DNA of 64,000 bases from the NCBI GenBank assembly GCA_014323545.1, contig CP058647.1, positions 2,334,001 to 2,398,000 on the forward strand, in the 5' to 3' direction. Below are positions 25,567-34,492 of the stretch, in pieces. The position numbers and the translations under genes are program-made. Below the pieces are notes generated by a model. The model worked only from the letters and a program-made list of their open reading frames with translations. It did no database searches and was not told the DNA's origin. Position 1 is the first letter of the stretch. Each line of letters begins with the position of its first letter. The stretch comes from Hyphobacterium sp. CCMP332. GTDB taxonomy: Bacteria > Bacteroidota > Bacteroidia > Cytophagales > CCMP332.

Positions 25567-25730
25567 ACCTGAATATCAGCAATTTAATTTTGCACTGCAA
25601 TATAATTTCCTATTCCGAAATGTATTAATTGCTATCAAAAGTTTTTCTGCATTTAACAAAATGCAAGGTTAAAATTGGTATCAATGAAAGCCCTGAGTTT
25701 TTGAAGATTCAATTGATTTGGTAAGTAAGT

Positions 25731-25760
25731 ATTGAAATGAACATTTTCTTGTTAATTTCG
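25731..25760 (+). promoter_or_regulatory. Possible promoter for the DUF2341 giant protein
   Basis: ATTG at 25731-25734 and TAATTTCG at 25753-25760 are 18 bp apart, one mismatch each from the Bacteroidota consensus. The transcript would begin near 25767, downstream of the TTG at 25763, which favours the TTG at 25820 as the real start. Confidence 0.4.
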
Positions 25761-25762
25761 TA

Positions 25763-28700
25763 TTGATTATTAGTCAAAAACCCAAAAGCAAAAGCATTTT
25801 TTTTGTTGAGTCATTTACTTTGAGAAGGATAATTTTAACTTTTGTATTTGTCATCTCAAGTGTTGGTATAATCTTTGCCCAATTCTTAAGTGGCTATTCA
25901 TTTCGAAAAGAATTAACTCTGGATGGAAGTCTAATTTCCGGCGTAGGTGTTCTATCTGATTTCCCTGTTCTAATTGATCTAACGGATACTTCAATTCGCG
26001 ATAATGCGATGGCAAATGGGTTTGACATAGCCTTTACAGAATCTGATGGGACAACTCAACTGGATCATGAAATTCTGGATTATGATAATAGCACAGGAAA
26101 TATTCTTGCATATGTCCGAACAGATCTCACCGGAGCTACGAACAAAACCATTTACGTTTATTATGGAAACGCGACAATTGTCTCTGATCCTTCTGTAAAT
26201 ACAACATGGAACAATGATTTCCAGGCTGTATTGCATTTGGATGAAAGCGGAAATGGAAGCGATAACGAATTTCTGGATTCAAGTCCCAATGCAAGACATG
26301 GTACCGGGGGAGGTTTGGTGGGTGCAGGAAATAATGCAAATACACCTGATCAGGCAGCGGGTGTTTTTGGCCAATCTCAAAATTTTATTGAGGGTAATAA
26401 TGATAGAATTCGACTCCTGCCTACCAATGATGATTCATGGACTGCTTTTACCGTACAGGTATGGATTAATCCCGATGGAACAGGTGATGACAGAATTTTC
26501 GGAAAATGCTGGGGTACCGGTGTGGATGATGAAACATGGTTGCTTCGTCAGACCGGAGGCGTTATAGGATCGAGAACAAGGGTTGATACAGATAATAATA
26601 CGCAGGTAGATGATGATGATAATCCAATTGCTTACAATACCGGAACCTGGTATTTAGCCGCATACAGCTGGGATGCAAGCGATGATGTAATAAGAGTATA
26701 TCTGAATGGCACTCAGGTTGCCACCGGCGCTACAGCAGGCGGAAATAATCTTACTGTAACAGATGTGGATGAAACAGATAATGCTACAATTGGAAACATT
26801 CCCGGTGGAGGAAGAGCTTTTGACGGTCAATTACAGGAAGCAAGGGTATCCAATATTGCACTTAGTGCAGATTGGCTGGCTACACAATACAACATTGAAA
26901 ATAGTCCTGCTTCTTTTATCTCTGCAATAGGTGCGGAAGAGGGAAATTGTACTCCACCGGCAGTACTCAATGCTTCTGCCTTTACTTCATTCATTACTTC
27001 CGGCCAGCAGGATACTCTAACTTTTTCGGCTGCTCCCGGAGTACTTGATGGTTCAAATGCCATCCAATGGCAGCAATCCACTGACGGTGTTGCATTTACC
27101 AACAGTGCAGATGGTGTAATGGGATCATCCGGTTCAACTACAGATACTTTTATTACCAGCATGCTCACGCAAGACACCTATTTCCGAGTGAGCGTAACAA
27201 ATTTGAGTGATTGTGATATTACAGGAGTAAGTAATACTGTACTTGTTTCCGTAGTTGCACCCTACGATCCCGCTTTGGGTGATTATACCAACAGAAGAAA
27301 ATTTACAACTGACAACACACTTGTTTTTGGCGATAATGGTGATATTGACCCCCATACAGACTTCCCCATACTTATTTCGATTACTGATACCTGTTTGCGT
27401 ACCCTTGCCAATGGAGGTAATTTAAGAAGTGATAATGCCTTTGACATTTTATTCACGGATTCCGATGGATCGACTGTGCTTGATCATGAAACAGAATTAT
27501 ATGATCCGGTTACCGGAAGGCTAGTGGTTTGGGTGAAAATACCCTCACTGAACGCCACAACCGATCAGGAAATATATATGTATTATGGCAATGCAAGCGT
27601 CACTACCGATCCAAGTACTGTTAATACCTGGAGCAATGGCTTTCTTGGCGTATGGCATATGGATGAGGATCCAAATGTATTTAATATTGACGATGCCACC
27701 GCCTCTGATAACGATGCAAGGCCATTAAATATGGAGTCCAATGATTTAGTTGCAGGTAAAATTGGCAACGGTATTGACATGGATGGATATGATGGAAGCG
27801 TCGGAGAGTTTTTTGTTGTCGGAACAGACAACAATGTGCCATCAGAATTAAGAATAACAGGAGACAAAATAACACTAAGTGCATGGGTTAATCTCAGCGC
27901 AACAGACGGGAATGAATATTCTATAATTGAAAAGTCAAATAATAACCAGGATGTAGATATCAGTTATTTTCTTGGGCGAAACGGGAATGTTGTTCAAGCG
28001 CGACTTGGAACACCGGAAACAGTTAATAATGGATTAAGATTGAATGGAACCACTGGAATAGGAACTACAGATTGGGCTTATATATCCATGACCTATGATG
28101 GAGATTTGGCACCGGCAAATAGCTTTTTTGTTTATCTCAATGCTCAGGTAGAAGATCAGGACAATAGAAGCGGTAATATTTTCACAGATGCAATTGACGA
28201 ATTTTTCATTGGTGGTCGCGATGATGCTACAAACAGATTTTTTGATGGTACTGTGGATGAACTCCGTGTGGCAGACTCAGCAAGGACTCAGCCATGGCTT
28301 GAAACCGAATACACTAATCAGTGTAATCCCACTACCTTTTTGACTTCAGGTGGAGAGCAGGGTTGCCCATCACCGGTAAATGGAGGACTTGCAACTGCAA
28401 CAGATCCGGCAATCTTTATCGGTGAGAATACCAGTATTATCCTTAGTAATTTTACCAATGGCGCAAGTATTCAATGGCAAAATTCAACCGATAATATCAC
28501 GTTTACGGATATTGGGGGAGAAACAGGGAATCAATTGCAGATAGGGCCCTTAAATGAAAGCACATATTATAGGGCAGAAGTTACCAACGGAACCTGTACG
28601 GACTATTCAACGGTAGCATTTGTCAGTGCCACGGCACCTATTCTACCGGGTTATTCATTCAGAAAATGTATTCAGATTAAGGCAGATCAAGTTTCAGGAA

Positions 28701-31321
28701 CAGATACACTGGGGAATTTCCCCATTTATTTGGATATGCGAAATGATCCGGATCTAAATACAGATAATATTAGAACCTATAATTCTGACGGCCTGCCTTT
28801 GGATATTGTTTTTTCAAGGGTTGTTGGGTCTGCGCAGGTACTCATAGACCATGAAATTGAATACTTCCAAAATGATGCCACCGATGGCAGCATTAGGGTT
28901 TGGGTAAAGATTCCATCAGTTTCATCATTGAGCGACACTAAGATTTTTATGAATTATGGCAATTGTAATGTGACCGAATCAGCTTCCTCGACTGCAGCAG
29001 ATGATGGCACCAGCACAACCAATCCGAAAAATACCAATACATGGAGCAATGGCTTTTTAGCAGTTTGGCACCTCGATGATGATGTATCAAACATCGCAGT
29101 GAATGATACTGTTGAAGATGCTACAAATACACAGGCAGTTGGATTTGCACAAGGCAACATGACTACAATAACCGGGCAGTTGGGAGATGGTATGGATTTT
29201 AGCGGTGCCGGAAATGATCGTGTAATAGTTGGGACCTTAAATAATCCACCGGCAGCACTTGAAAATATCGGTGATGAATTTACGATATCCGGGTGGGTCA
29301 ATAGTAATAATGCCAACCCCGCAGACCGCTCAATGATTGAGCTTTCAGATGGCACGGCAAACCCTGATTGTAAATACTGGTTTGGTCTGGATGGCAATGG
29401 CATGCAAATGAGAGCCACGGATATTGACGGTGATTTTATAAGAGAAGAGCAGGTTGGTGGAGGTGTTTCAAGCGACATCGATGATGGCGAATGGCATTAT
29501 CTTGTGATGAGCTATGACGGCACTTCACTAGATGCATTCATTGACGGTGCTGATTTTGGTAATTTCACTTCTGCCGGATTTGCCGGCAATATAGATTCGG
29601 AAGCAGGGGATGACTTGCTTATTGGAAGTAGAAACAATGGAAATCTTATCAATGCCGAAATGGATGAACTTCGAATTGCGAATGCTGCCAGAGACATTAT
29701 ATGGGCAAGTACAGAATTCAATAATCAGTCAGATCCGGTTTATGATTATGGAGATTTAGCTAATGCTTCCAATTTCTTTGAAGTTGAGGATGAAGAGTCT
29801 TTTGTGCTCTGGACAAATGCTGATGCCGGAACAAATAATAACTGGAGCAATCAAAACAACTGGGGAATTTGTCGTTTACCTTTTGCTGATGAAACAGTTC
29901 GAATTCCTGATTCTACTGATAATATCGGTGGCAATAATCCGTTTTTTGATGTTGCAAGTGATGGCGATACCATAGGCGGACTTTTACTGGAAAACAATTC
30001 CAAACTCAACTTTGAAAATACAGGTTTCACTCTCAATATTACAGGAGATGTTACCAATAATTCCGGGAGTGATTTCACCGCTGACGGAACAATTAATTTT
30101 ACAGGAACAAGCAATCAGAGTATTCAGGGTTTGGGTAGGACCATTATTACAAATATGGAAATAAACAATTCCAGCGGTGTTAATATCGATGCACCTACAA
30201 GCATTACCACTAATCTTGATTTTGGAAGCGGTCATATTTACCTGACAGATGATACATTAACAATAGCAGCCGGAGCCACTATTACAGGAGCAAATTCAAG
30301 TAGTTTTATTGTAACACCTTTTAGCAATTGTCTCAAGCAGGAAGGTCTTGGTAATGGTGGAGTTACAAGCTCAGTATTGTATCCAATTGGAATTAATAAT
30401 AGTAGCTATACACCTGCTAGCTTGACAAATGCAGCTTCCGGAACATTGGATAATTATTGCATACATGTTTGTGAAAATGTATATGAAGAAGGGACCTGCT
30501 TCTCAGGAACACAAATTCTTACCGGTGTTGTCAATAGAACATGGTTTGTTGAAGAAGATGTGATTGGCGGATCAGATGCAACGCTTGAATTGCAGTGGAA
30601 TGGGGTGGATGAAGCTGGTGGTTTTAACAATACAAATGTTTTCTTCAGTCGACATAATGGTTCAACATGGCAAAATTTAAACACTCAGGATGCAAGTGGG
30701 GGAGGAGACCCCTATGTAGCAAATGCGAGCTCCATTATCTCTTTTTCTCCTTTTAGTATCATATCTGATCCCCTGGCATTACCAATTGTAGCGATTGAGC
30801 TTTTTGCTTCCAACAATGGAGAATTTGTCAATTTGAATTGGACGATACTTGGTTTTGATGAAATTGACCGCTTATTTATCGAAAGGTCCGTTGAATCAGG
30901 AGACTTTCAGGTTATATCAGAAAATTTTGACAACACAAATTTAAATTTACATTACAAGGATGATCCTCCGGGTGGATCCATTTTCTATTATAGAGTAAAA
31001 GCCCTAACAAATTCGGGCAAATGGGTCTACAGCAATATTGTATCACAGACGCTGTTTAAAACAGAGAAATTAGTAAATGTATATCCTAATCCAACAAATG
31101 GAATAATTACAATTGATATAGGAGATAAAGAATTCAATGAGCTCGTGGATGTTTCTTTGATAAAAATAAACGGGCAGTTAATAATTAATCAAAGCAAATT
31201 GGTTAATTCGGGTATTGTGTCGATGGAATTTAATGTTCCTTCAGGGTATTATTTTCTAAAAATCGAAAATAGTCAAATTCATGCTACAGTTCCCCTCATA
31301 ATCGCTAATAAAAATAAATAA
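25763..31321 (+). CDS. Giant secreted protein with three DUF2341-LamG modules and T9SS tail
   Basis: 1852 residues from a TTG at 25763. A second TTG at 25820 gives a cleaner signal peptide (RRIILTFVFVISSVGIIFAQ) and fits the promoter better; there is no early ATG. DUF2341 units at about 43-138, 507-612 and 962-1070 are each followed by a LamG/concanavalin-like domain (about 150-390, 622-860, 1092-1330). Ig/PKD-like linkers lie between the modules (about 398-500, 868-955). Then come a beta-rich region (1345-1660), an Ig-like segment (1675-1760) and a type A sorting domain (YPNPTNGIITID, 1774 on). Exported by type IX secretion; probably adhesion or glycan recognition. Acidic, low-Lys composition fits a cell-surface protein. 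Confidence 0.88.
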   Translation: MIISQKPKSKSIFFVESFTLRRIILTFVFVISSVGIIFAQFLSGYSFRKELTLDGSLISGVGVLSDFPVLIDLTDTSIRDNAMANGFDIAFTESDGTTQLDHEILDYDNSTGNILAYVRTDLTGATNKTIYVYYGNATIVSDPSVNTTWNNDFQAVLHLDESGNGSDNEFLDSSPNARHGTGGGLVGAGNNANTPDQAAGVFGQSQNFIEGNNDRIRLLPTNDDSWTAFTVQVWINPDGTGDDRIFGKCWGTGVDDETWLLRQTGGVIGSRTRVDTDNNTQVDDDDNPIAYNTGTWYLAAYSWDASDDVIRVYLNGTQVATGATAGGNNLTVTDVDETDNATIGNIPGGGRAFDGQLQEARVSNIALSADWLATQYNIENSPASFISAIGAEEGNCTPPAVLNASAFTSFITSGQQDTLTFSAAPGVLDGSNAIQWQQSTDGVAFTNSADGVMGSSGSTTDTFITSMLTQDTYFRVSVTNLSDCDITGVSNTVLVSVVAPYDPALGDYTNRRKFTTDNTLVFGDNGDIDPHTDFPILISITDTCLRTLANGGNLRSDNAFDILFTDSDGSTVLDHETELYDPVTGRLVVWVKIPSLNATTDQEIYMYYGNASVTTDPSTVNTWSNGFLGVWHMDEDPNVFNIDDATASDNDARPLNMESNDLVAGKIGNGIDMDGYDGSVGEFFVVGTDNNVPSELRITGDKITLSAWVNLSATDGNEYSIIEKSNNNQDVDISYFLGRNGNVVQARLGTPETVNNGLRLNGTTGIGTTDWAYISMTYDGDLAPANSFFVYLNAQVEDQDNRSGNIFTDAIDEFFIGGRDDATNRFFDGTVDELRVADSARTQPWLETEYTNQCNPTTFLTSGGEQGCPSPVNGGLATATDPAIFIGENTSIILSNFTNGASIQWQNSTDNITFTDIGGETGNQLQIGPLNESTYYRAEVTNGTCTDYSTVAFVSATAPILPGYSFRKCIQIKADQVSGTDTLGNFPIYLDMRNDPDLNTDNIRTYNSDGLPLDIVFSRVVGSAQVLIDHEIEYFQNDATDGSIRVWVKIPSVSSLSDTKIFMNYGNCNVTESASSTAADDGTSTTNPKNTNTWSNGFLAVWHLDDDVSNIAVNDTVEDATNTQAVGFAQGNMTTITGQLGDGMDFSGAGNDRVIVGTLNNPPAALENIGDEFTISGWVNSNNANPADRSMIELSDGTANPDCKYWFGLDGNGMQMRATDIDGDFIREEQVGGGVSSDIDDGEWHYLVMSYDGTSLDAFIDGADFGNFTSAGFAGNIDSEAGDDLLIGSRNNGNLINAEMDELRIANAARDIIWASTEFNNQSDPVYDYGDLANASNFFEVEDEESFVLWTNADAGTNNNWSNQNNWGICRLPFADETVRIPDSTDNIGGNNPFFDVASDGDTIGGLLLENNSKLNFENTGFTLNITGDVTNNSGSDFTADGTINFTGTSNQSIQGLGRTIITNMEINNSSGVNIDAPTSITTNLDFGSGHIYLTDDTLTIAAGATITGANSSSFIVTPFSNCLKQEGLGNGGVTSSVLYPIGINNSSYTPASLTNAASGTLDNYCIHVCENVYEEGTCFSGTQILTGVVNRTWFVEEDVIGGSDATLELQWNGVDEAGGFNNTNVFFSRHNGSTWQNLNTQDASGGGDPYVANASSIISFSPFSIISDPLALPIVAIELFASNNGEFVNLNWTILGFDEIDRLFIERSVESGDFQVISENFDNTNLNLHYKDDPPGGSIFYYRVKALTNSGKWVYSNIVSQTLFKTEKLVNVYPNPTNGIITIDIGDKEFNELVDVSLIKINGQLIINQSKLVNSGIVSMEFNVPSGYYFLKIENSQIHATVPLIIANKNK

Positions 31322-31598
31322 ACCAATCTTGTTAATTAATTGCCGAATCTGAAGGCAGACAATAACATATTTATTTAAAACAGGTGAAAATCAGAATTCA
31401 GACATCATCTGATATGTAATCAAAATAGATTAGAGAAATTCACACTTGCCTTATAAGGGTCCTATATCTTTAAAGAAAAACTGGGCTCTGTTATTACAAA
31501 ATATTTGTTTCAGGAATTTATTTTTTAGTCCATACTAAGTTCTTAATTCATTAAATTTAAATCAATCAGTGTTATGCTTTTGCTCAAAAATTGAAATT

Positions 31599-32135
31599 AT
31601 GAAACGCATATTCTACTTTGTTGTCTTCTTGATAGTATCTATATCAGGATACGCTCAGGAATTAGGGCCGGCCAATTCTTTTTCAGCCGGATTACAAATT
31701 GCCAATTATCAGAAAGATTTCGGCATTGGTTTAAACATTGCAAGCCCTTATTTCGCCGGGGATTATTTAGCCATCAGAGTGCGAAGCAATATGATGTGGT
31801 ATGAACATATTGATAATAATTCCAAATTCACCTGGACGACCTATTCCAATCACTCTCTTGGTTTGGCTAGTGTAGCAGGAAGGATCAATGATAATTTTAG
31901 ATTGTATGGAGAGGGAGGATTGATACTTATATTGCCTTCAAGTGCTTTTTCTTCTGAGGACATTGAAGTTGGGGGCTATGGATTATTTGGTTTTGAGTTT
32001 CACTTTTCTACGAATGACAATTATTATATTGAATTAGGGTCGGTAGGCACCGGTGCCATTGCTGACAAAGTTCCCGGCGAACCGATTTATTCCAATGGTT
32101 TTGCCATTAATGTGGGTTATAGGCATCATTTTTGA
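31599..32135 (+). CDS. Small outer-membrane beta-barrel-like protein
   Basis: 178 residues from the ATG at 31599. An upstream in-frame ATG at 31569 only adds MLCFCSKIEI ahead of the signal peptide. The signal sequence is KRIFYFVVFLIVSISGYAQ. The rest alternates hydrophobic and polar residues with Gly/aromatic turns (GYGLFGFEFHFSTND, YYIELGSVGTG), ending GYRHHF with a terminal Phe, as expected for an eight-strand outer-membrane barrel. Family not recognised. It follows the DUF2341 gene by 277 bp and is probably transcribed separately. Confidence 0.7.
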   Translation: MKRIFYFVVFLIVSISGYAQELGPANSFSAGLQIANYQKDFGIGLNIASPYFAGDYLAIRVRSNMMWYEHIDNNSKFTWTTYSNHSLGLASVAGRINDNFRLYGEGGLILILPSSAFSSEDIEVGGYGLFGFEFHFSTNDNYYIELGSVGTGAIADKVPGEPIYSNGFAINVGYRHHF

Positions 32136-32280
32136 AATAAAATAAGTAAGTAAAAATTAAAAAACCCATGACATCTGCTCGGATTTTTGTAACTTTTTTG
32201 TGCAAACACACACTTTACCCATTTGCTCCACAACGGATTATTATTAAATTGGATGCATATAATTATTTATTTACGTTATT

Positions 32281-33384
32281 ATGAAAGTCAAAAGTATTGT
32301 TTCATTATTTATATTGTTTTTATTTATTTTCGGTTGTGGAGAAGATAATTCTAAAAGCACCGACATTACACCTCCGCAGAATTTAATTGGATCAGAAGGT
32401 GGTGTTGTTTCTTCCACTGATAATTCTGCAATATTGACAATACCTGCAGGCGCTTTATCAGATCCAACAGAAATTACCCTGAATATTACTACAAATCATC
32501 CTTCAGGCAATATAGGACTTGTATATGATTTTGGACCTGATGGATTAGAGTTCAATTCCAGTGTCACATTAAGTCTTGAGTATATGGAATCAGATTTGGG
32601 GAATGTTGATGAATCAGATCTCAGTTTGGCAGTTGTCAATGGAAATGATTGGAGTATTTTAAATTCTAATGTTGACATGGATAATAATATTGTTTCCGCT
32701 AGTATCAATCATTTCTCCAAATTTGGAATCGTGGACAAATCTAAAAATTGTCAAGTCATACTTACAGAGTTTAGAGATATTGCCCCAGGTGATACAATTA
32801 GTTATCAATTTTTAGCTGATAATGGAGGAAAAGTGAATAAAGTAATGCTTGAAGACTCTGCTATATTTGAAATTACCTTTAATTATGATGCCTCTGGCAA
32901 AATAACTTCGGCAAATTCCGAATATGATGCATCTTTTAATTTTACATATACAAATGACCTAATTACAACAGCTATAGATGATGATCAGACAGAGTACACA
33001 ATTACTTATAATTCGTTAAAGCAAATCGAGCTGATAGAATATGAAAATGAAGAACGCGAATATGAGTATGATTCAAATGGTAACCTGATTTCGGATACTG
33101 AGAATGGGAATGAAACTGAGGTATATACTTATGACAATAAGAATAATCCGTTAAAAACATTGGGACTTCCCGACATTATTTTCTATCTATTATTGGATTT
33201 TGACCCTGCTACTGCGTATTCGACCAATAACGTTTTGACTGAAGTTGATTTCAGTGGAGAGGAAGGTACATATTCATATACGTACAATAATGATGATTTT
33301 CCGATTTCAGCCAATTTTATTGAAGAATTATCTGGAACTATTACAAGTCAATTGGACCTTCAATACGATTATGATTGTAAGTAA
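32281..33384 (+). CDS. Lipoprotein with ZU5-like N-domain and YD-type repeats
   Basis: 367 residues. The lipobox is IFGCGED (Cys19). Residues about 36-150 resemble the ZU5-like pattern (SEGGVVSSTDNSAILTIPAGALSDPTEITL) common in Bacteroidota surface lipoproteins. From about 185 the protein has repeated Tyr-Asp motifs (YNSLKQIELIEYENE, YEYDSNGNLISDTE, VYTYDNKNNPLK) like RHS/YD or DUF4595-type beta repeats. Function unknown; likely displayed on the outer membrane. It is convergent with the GIY-YIG gene. Confidence 0.75.
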   Translation: MKVKSIVSLFILFLFIFGCGEDNSKSTDITPPQNLIGSEGGVVSSTDNSAILTIPAGALSDPTEITLNITTNHPSGNIGLVYDFGPDGLEFNSSVTLSLEYMESDLGNVDESDLSLAVVNGNDWSILNSNVDMDNNIVSASINHFSKFGIVDKSKNCQVILTEFRDIAPGDTISYQFLADNGGKVNKVMLEDSAIFEITFNYDASGKITSANSEYDASFNFTYTNDLITTAIDDDQTEYTITYNSLKQIELIEYENEEREYEYDSNGNLISDTENGNETEVYTYDNKNNPLKTLGLPDIIFYLLLDFDPATAYSTNNVLTEVDFSGEEGTYSYTYNNDDFPISANFIEELSGTITSQLDLQYDYDCK

Positions 33385-33470
33385 ATGACAAAGGCCATTA
33401 GAATGGCGAGTCTTTTTTGCTACGCCCTCTAGGGATTCCAGATTCTCGCTTCGCGCCATCGGGATAAATC

Positions 33471-33486
33471 TGCCTGCCGGTAGGCA
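33471..33486. repeat. REP-like GC palindrome, copy 1
   Basis: TGCCTGCCGGTAGGCA, an 8-bp-arm palindrome with one G.T wobble, stands out in AT-rich DNA between convergent genes. Its exact reverse complement recurs at 46011-46026. Confidence 0.6.
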
Positions 33487-33513
33487 TGGCATCTCACCCA
33501 ATCGTGGTCAAAA

Positions 33514-33545
33514 AAAAACCCAAAGCAATTACCTCGGGTTTCTTG
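33514..33545. terminator. Terminator between convergent lipoprotein and GIY-YIG genes
   Basis: An A-run precedes an AAACCC / GGGTTT stem (33516-33521 with 33536-33541) around a 14-base loop, followed by TTCTTG. It best fits termination of the minus-strand GIY-YIG transcript, whose stem would be followed by the T-run. Confidence 0.5.
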
Positions 33546-33548
33546 ATT

Positions 33549-33827
33549 CTATGAATTGTCAAGAAAATTTCTCAGTATAAATTTTAGCATTCTTCTTCCC
33601 TGATTTGACTTGAGATATTTTTCTCTTCGTTTAGCATCTTTCATAGATCTGTGAAACTCACAGTAAATCAATTCAAATGGAGTTCTGTCAGCAGTACTTT
33701 TACTTTTTCCATTATTGTGCTCTTTGATTCTCTTTAGGATGCGAGTTGAATAGCCAGTGTAGTTTTCTAAGTCTTTCTGGCTTTTTAGTACATAAACACA
33801 ATATGGAAGAATCATACCATTTTCCAT
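33549..33827 (-). CDS. GIY-YIG nuclease family protein
   Basis: 92 residues, the length of the UPF0213-type stand-alone GIY-YIG family. The GIY strand reads YCVYVLKS and the YIG strand YTGYSTRI. The catalytic-type Arg (LKRIKEHNNGKSKST) and metal-binding Glu (AKRREKYLKSNQGRR) are present. Members are single-domain DNA nucleases or nuclease relatives of unclear role, often found near tRNA or repeat-rich regions in Bacteroidota. It stands alone between two terminators. Confidence 0.85.
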   Translation of the reverse strand: MENGMILPYCVYVLKSQKDLENYTGYSTRILKRIKEHNNGKSKSTADRTPFELIYCEFHRSMKDAKRREKYLKSNQGRRMLKFILRNFLDNS

Positions 33828-33902
33828 GAAATAAATCTATAAAAAGAAAAAGCGATATGATTTGAATTCACACATTGAAAATATGTATTTATAAATCGAG
33901 GG

Positions 33903-33950
33903 CCAGTAGTAGAGCCTTTTTACGCTTCGCTTCAAAAGCCACACTACTGG
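33903..33950. repeat. Long inverted repeat
   Basis: CCAGTAGT at 33903-33910 pairs with ACTACTGG at 33943-33950 around a 32-base loop that contains TACGCTTCGCTTC. It lies in the gene-free stretch 33828-34107 upstream of the GIY-YIG gene. No T-run follows, so it is not an evident terminator. Confidence 0.45.
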
Positions 33951-34003
33951 ACGCCAGACTTTTTGATAAAATTCAATCGGTAAATGCTAAAGTATAAGCA
34001 AAC

Positions 34004-34043
34004 AAAAAAAGGATACCTCATAGCGAAGTATCCTTTATCTTTT
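34004..34043. terminator. Terminator downstream of tRNA-Asn
   Basis: A perfect 9-bp stem AAAGGATAC / GTATCCTTT (34008-34016 with 34028-34036) has a T-run on the minus-strand exit side and ATCTTTTTT on the plus side. It should end the tRNA-Asn transcript. Confidence 0.75.
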
Positions 34044-34107
34044 TTCGGACTCTGCCTCAACCATTGATTGGGCCAAGCCCGGAAGCGTGCTCTGCTCTGC
34101 TTCTAGG

Positions 34108-34181
34108 CTCCCCCTCTTGGACTCGAACCAAGGACCTATTGATTAACAGTCAACCGCTCTAACCAGCTGAGCTAAGGGGGA
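34108..34181 (-). tRNA. tRNA-Asn (anticodon GTT)
   Basis: The minus strand folds as a full cloverleaf: acceptor TCCCCCT with AGGGGGA, D stem GCTC/GAGC, anticodon loop CTGTTAA giving GTT, T arm CTTGG-TTCGAGT-CCAAG, discriminator G. The 3' CCA is not encoded. A terminator follows at 34004-34043. Confidence 0.95.
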
Positions 34182-34492
34182 ATATGCTTAAATTTCCACC
34201 ATTTGTCTCGCTCGCCGAAGTTTCAACGAAGGCGAGAGCTAAGGGGGAATTTTTTAATTGAAAAATTACAATTAGTAATTATCAATTAAATGTTCAATTA
34301 CAGTGTTTATTCAACTTCAAAGTCTTCTTCTTTGAAGGACTTTTCCTGAACTTCCTTTAGGGCTTCTCTGGAAAAGGACTGCAAATATAATGCCCTTTAT
34401 AAAATTGCAAAACCTATCAGAAAAAATTATTGTTCTTTTGTACAAGAATTATTTTTTACGCGTTGCTAATTGATACTCGAAATATTTTATAA
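34182..34492. other. Gene-free stretch with a tRNA-Asn 5' fragment
   Basis: Holds a CTCGCC/GGCGAG hairpin (about 34210-34237). Adjoining it, at 34236-34250, is a 15-base exact copy of the tRNA-Asn 5' end region (GAGCTAAGGGGGAAT, also at 34169-34183). After this come AT-rich AATTAC-type repeats (34255-34300) and a mixed region before the HtrA gene. I see no start-bearing ORF. The HtrA promoter is probably in 34400-34450, but no element matches well. Confidence 0.6.

Noticed and set aside
34307-34378. Short minus-strand open frame ending in an acidic tail
   Set aside because: It reads like a protein C-terminus but has no start codon and is under 30 codons; perhaps a decayed gene end.
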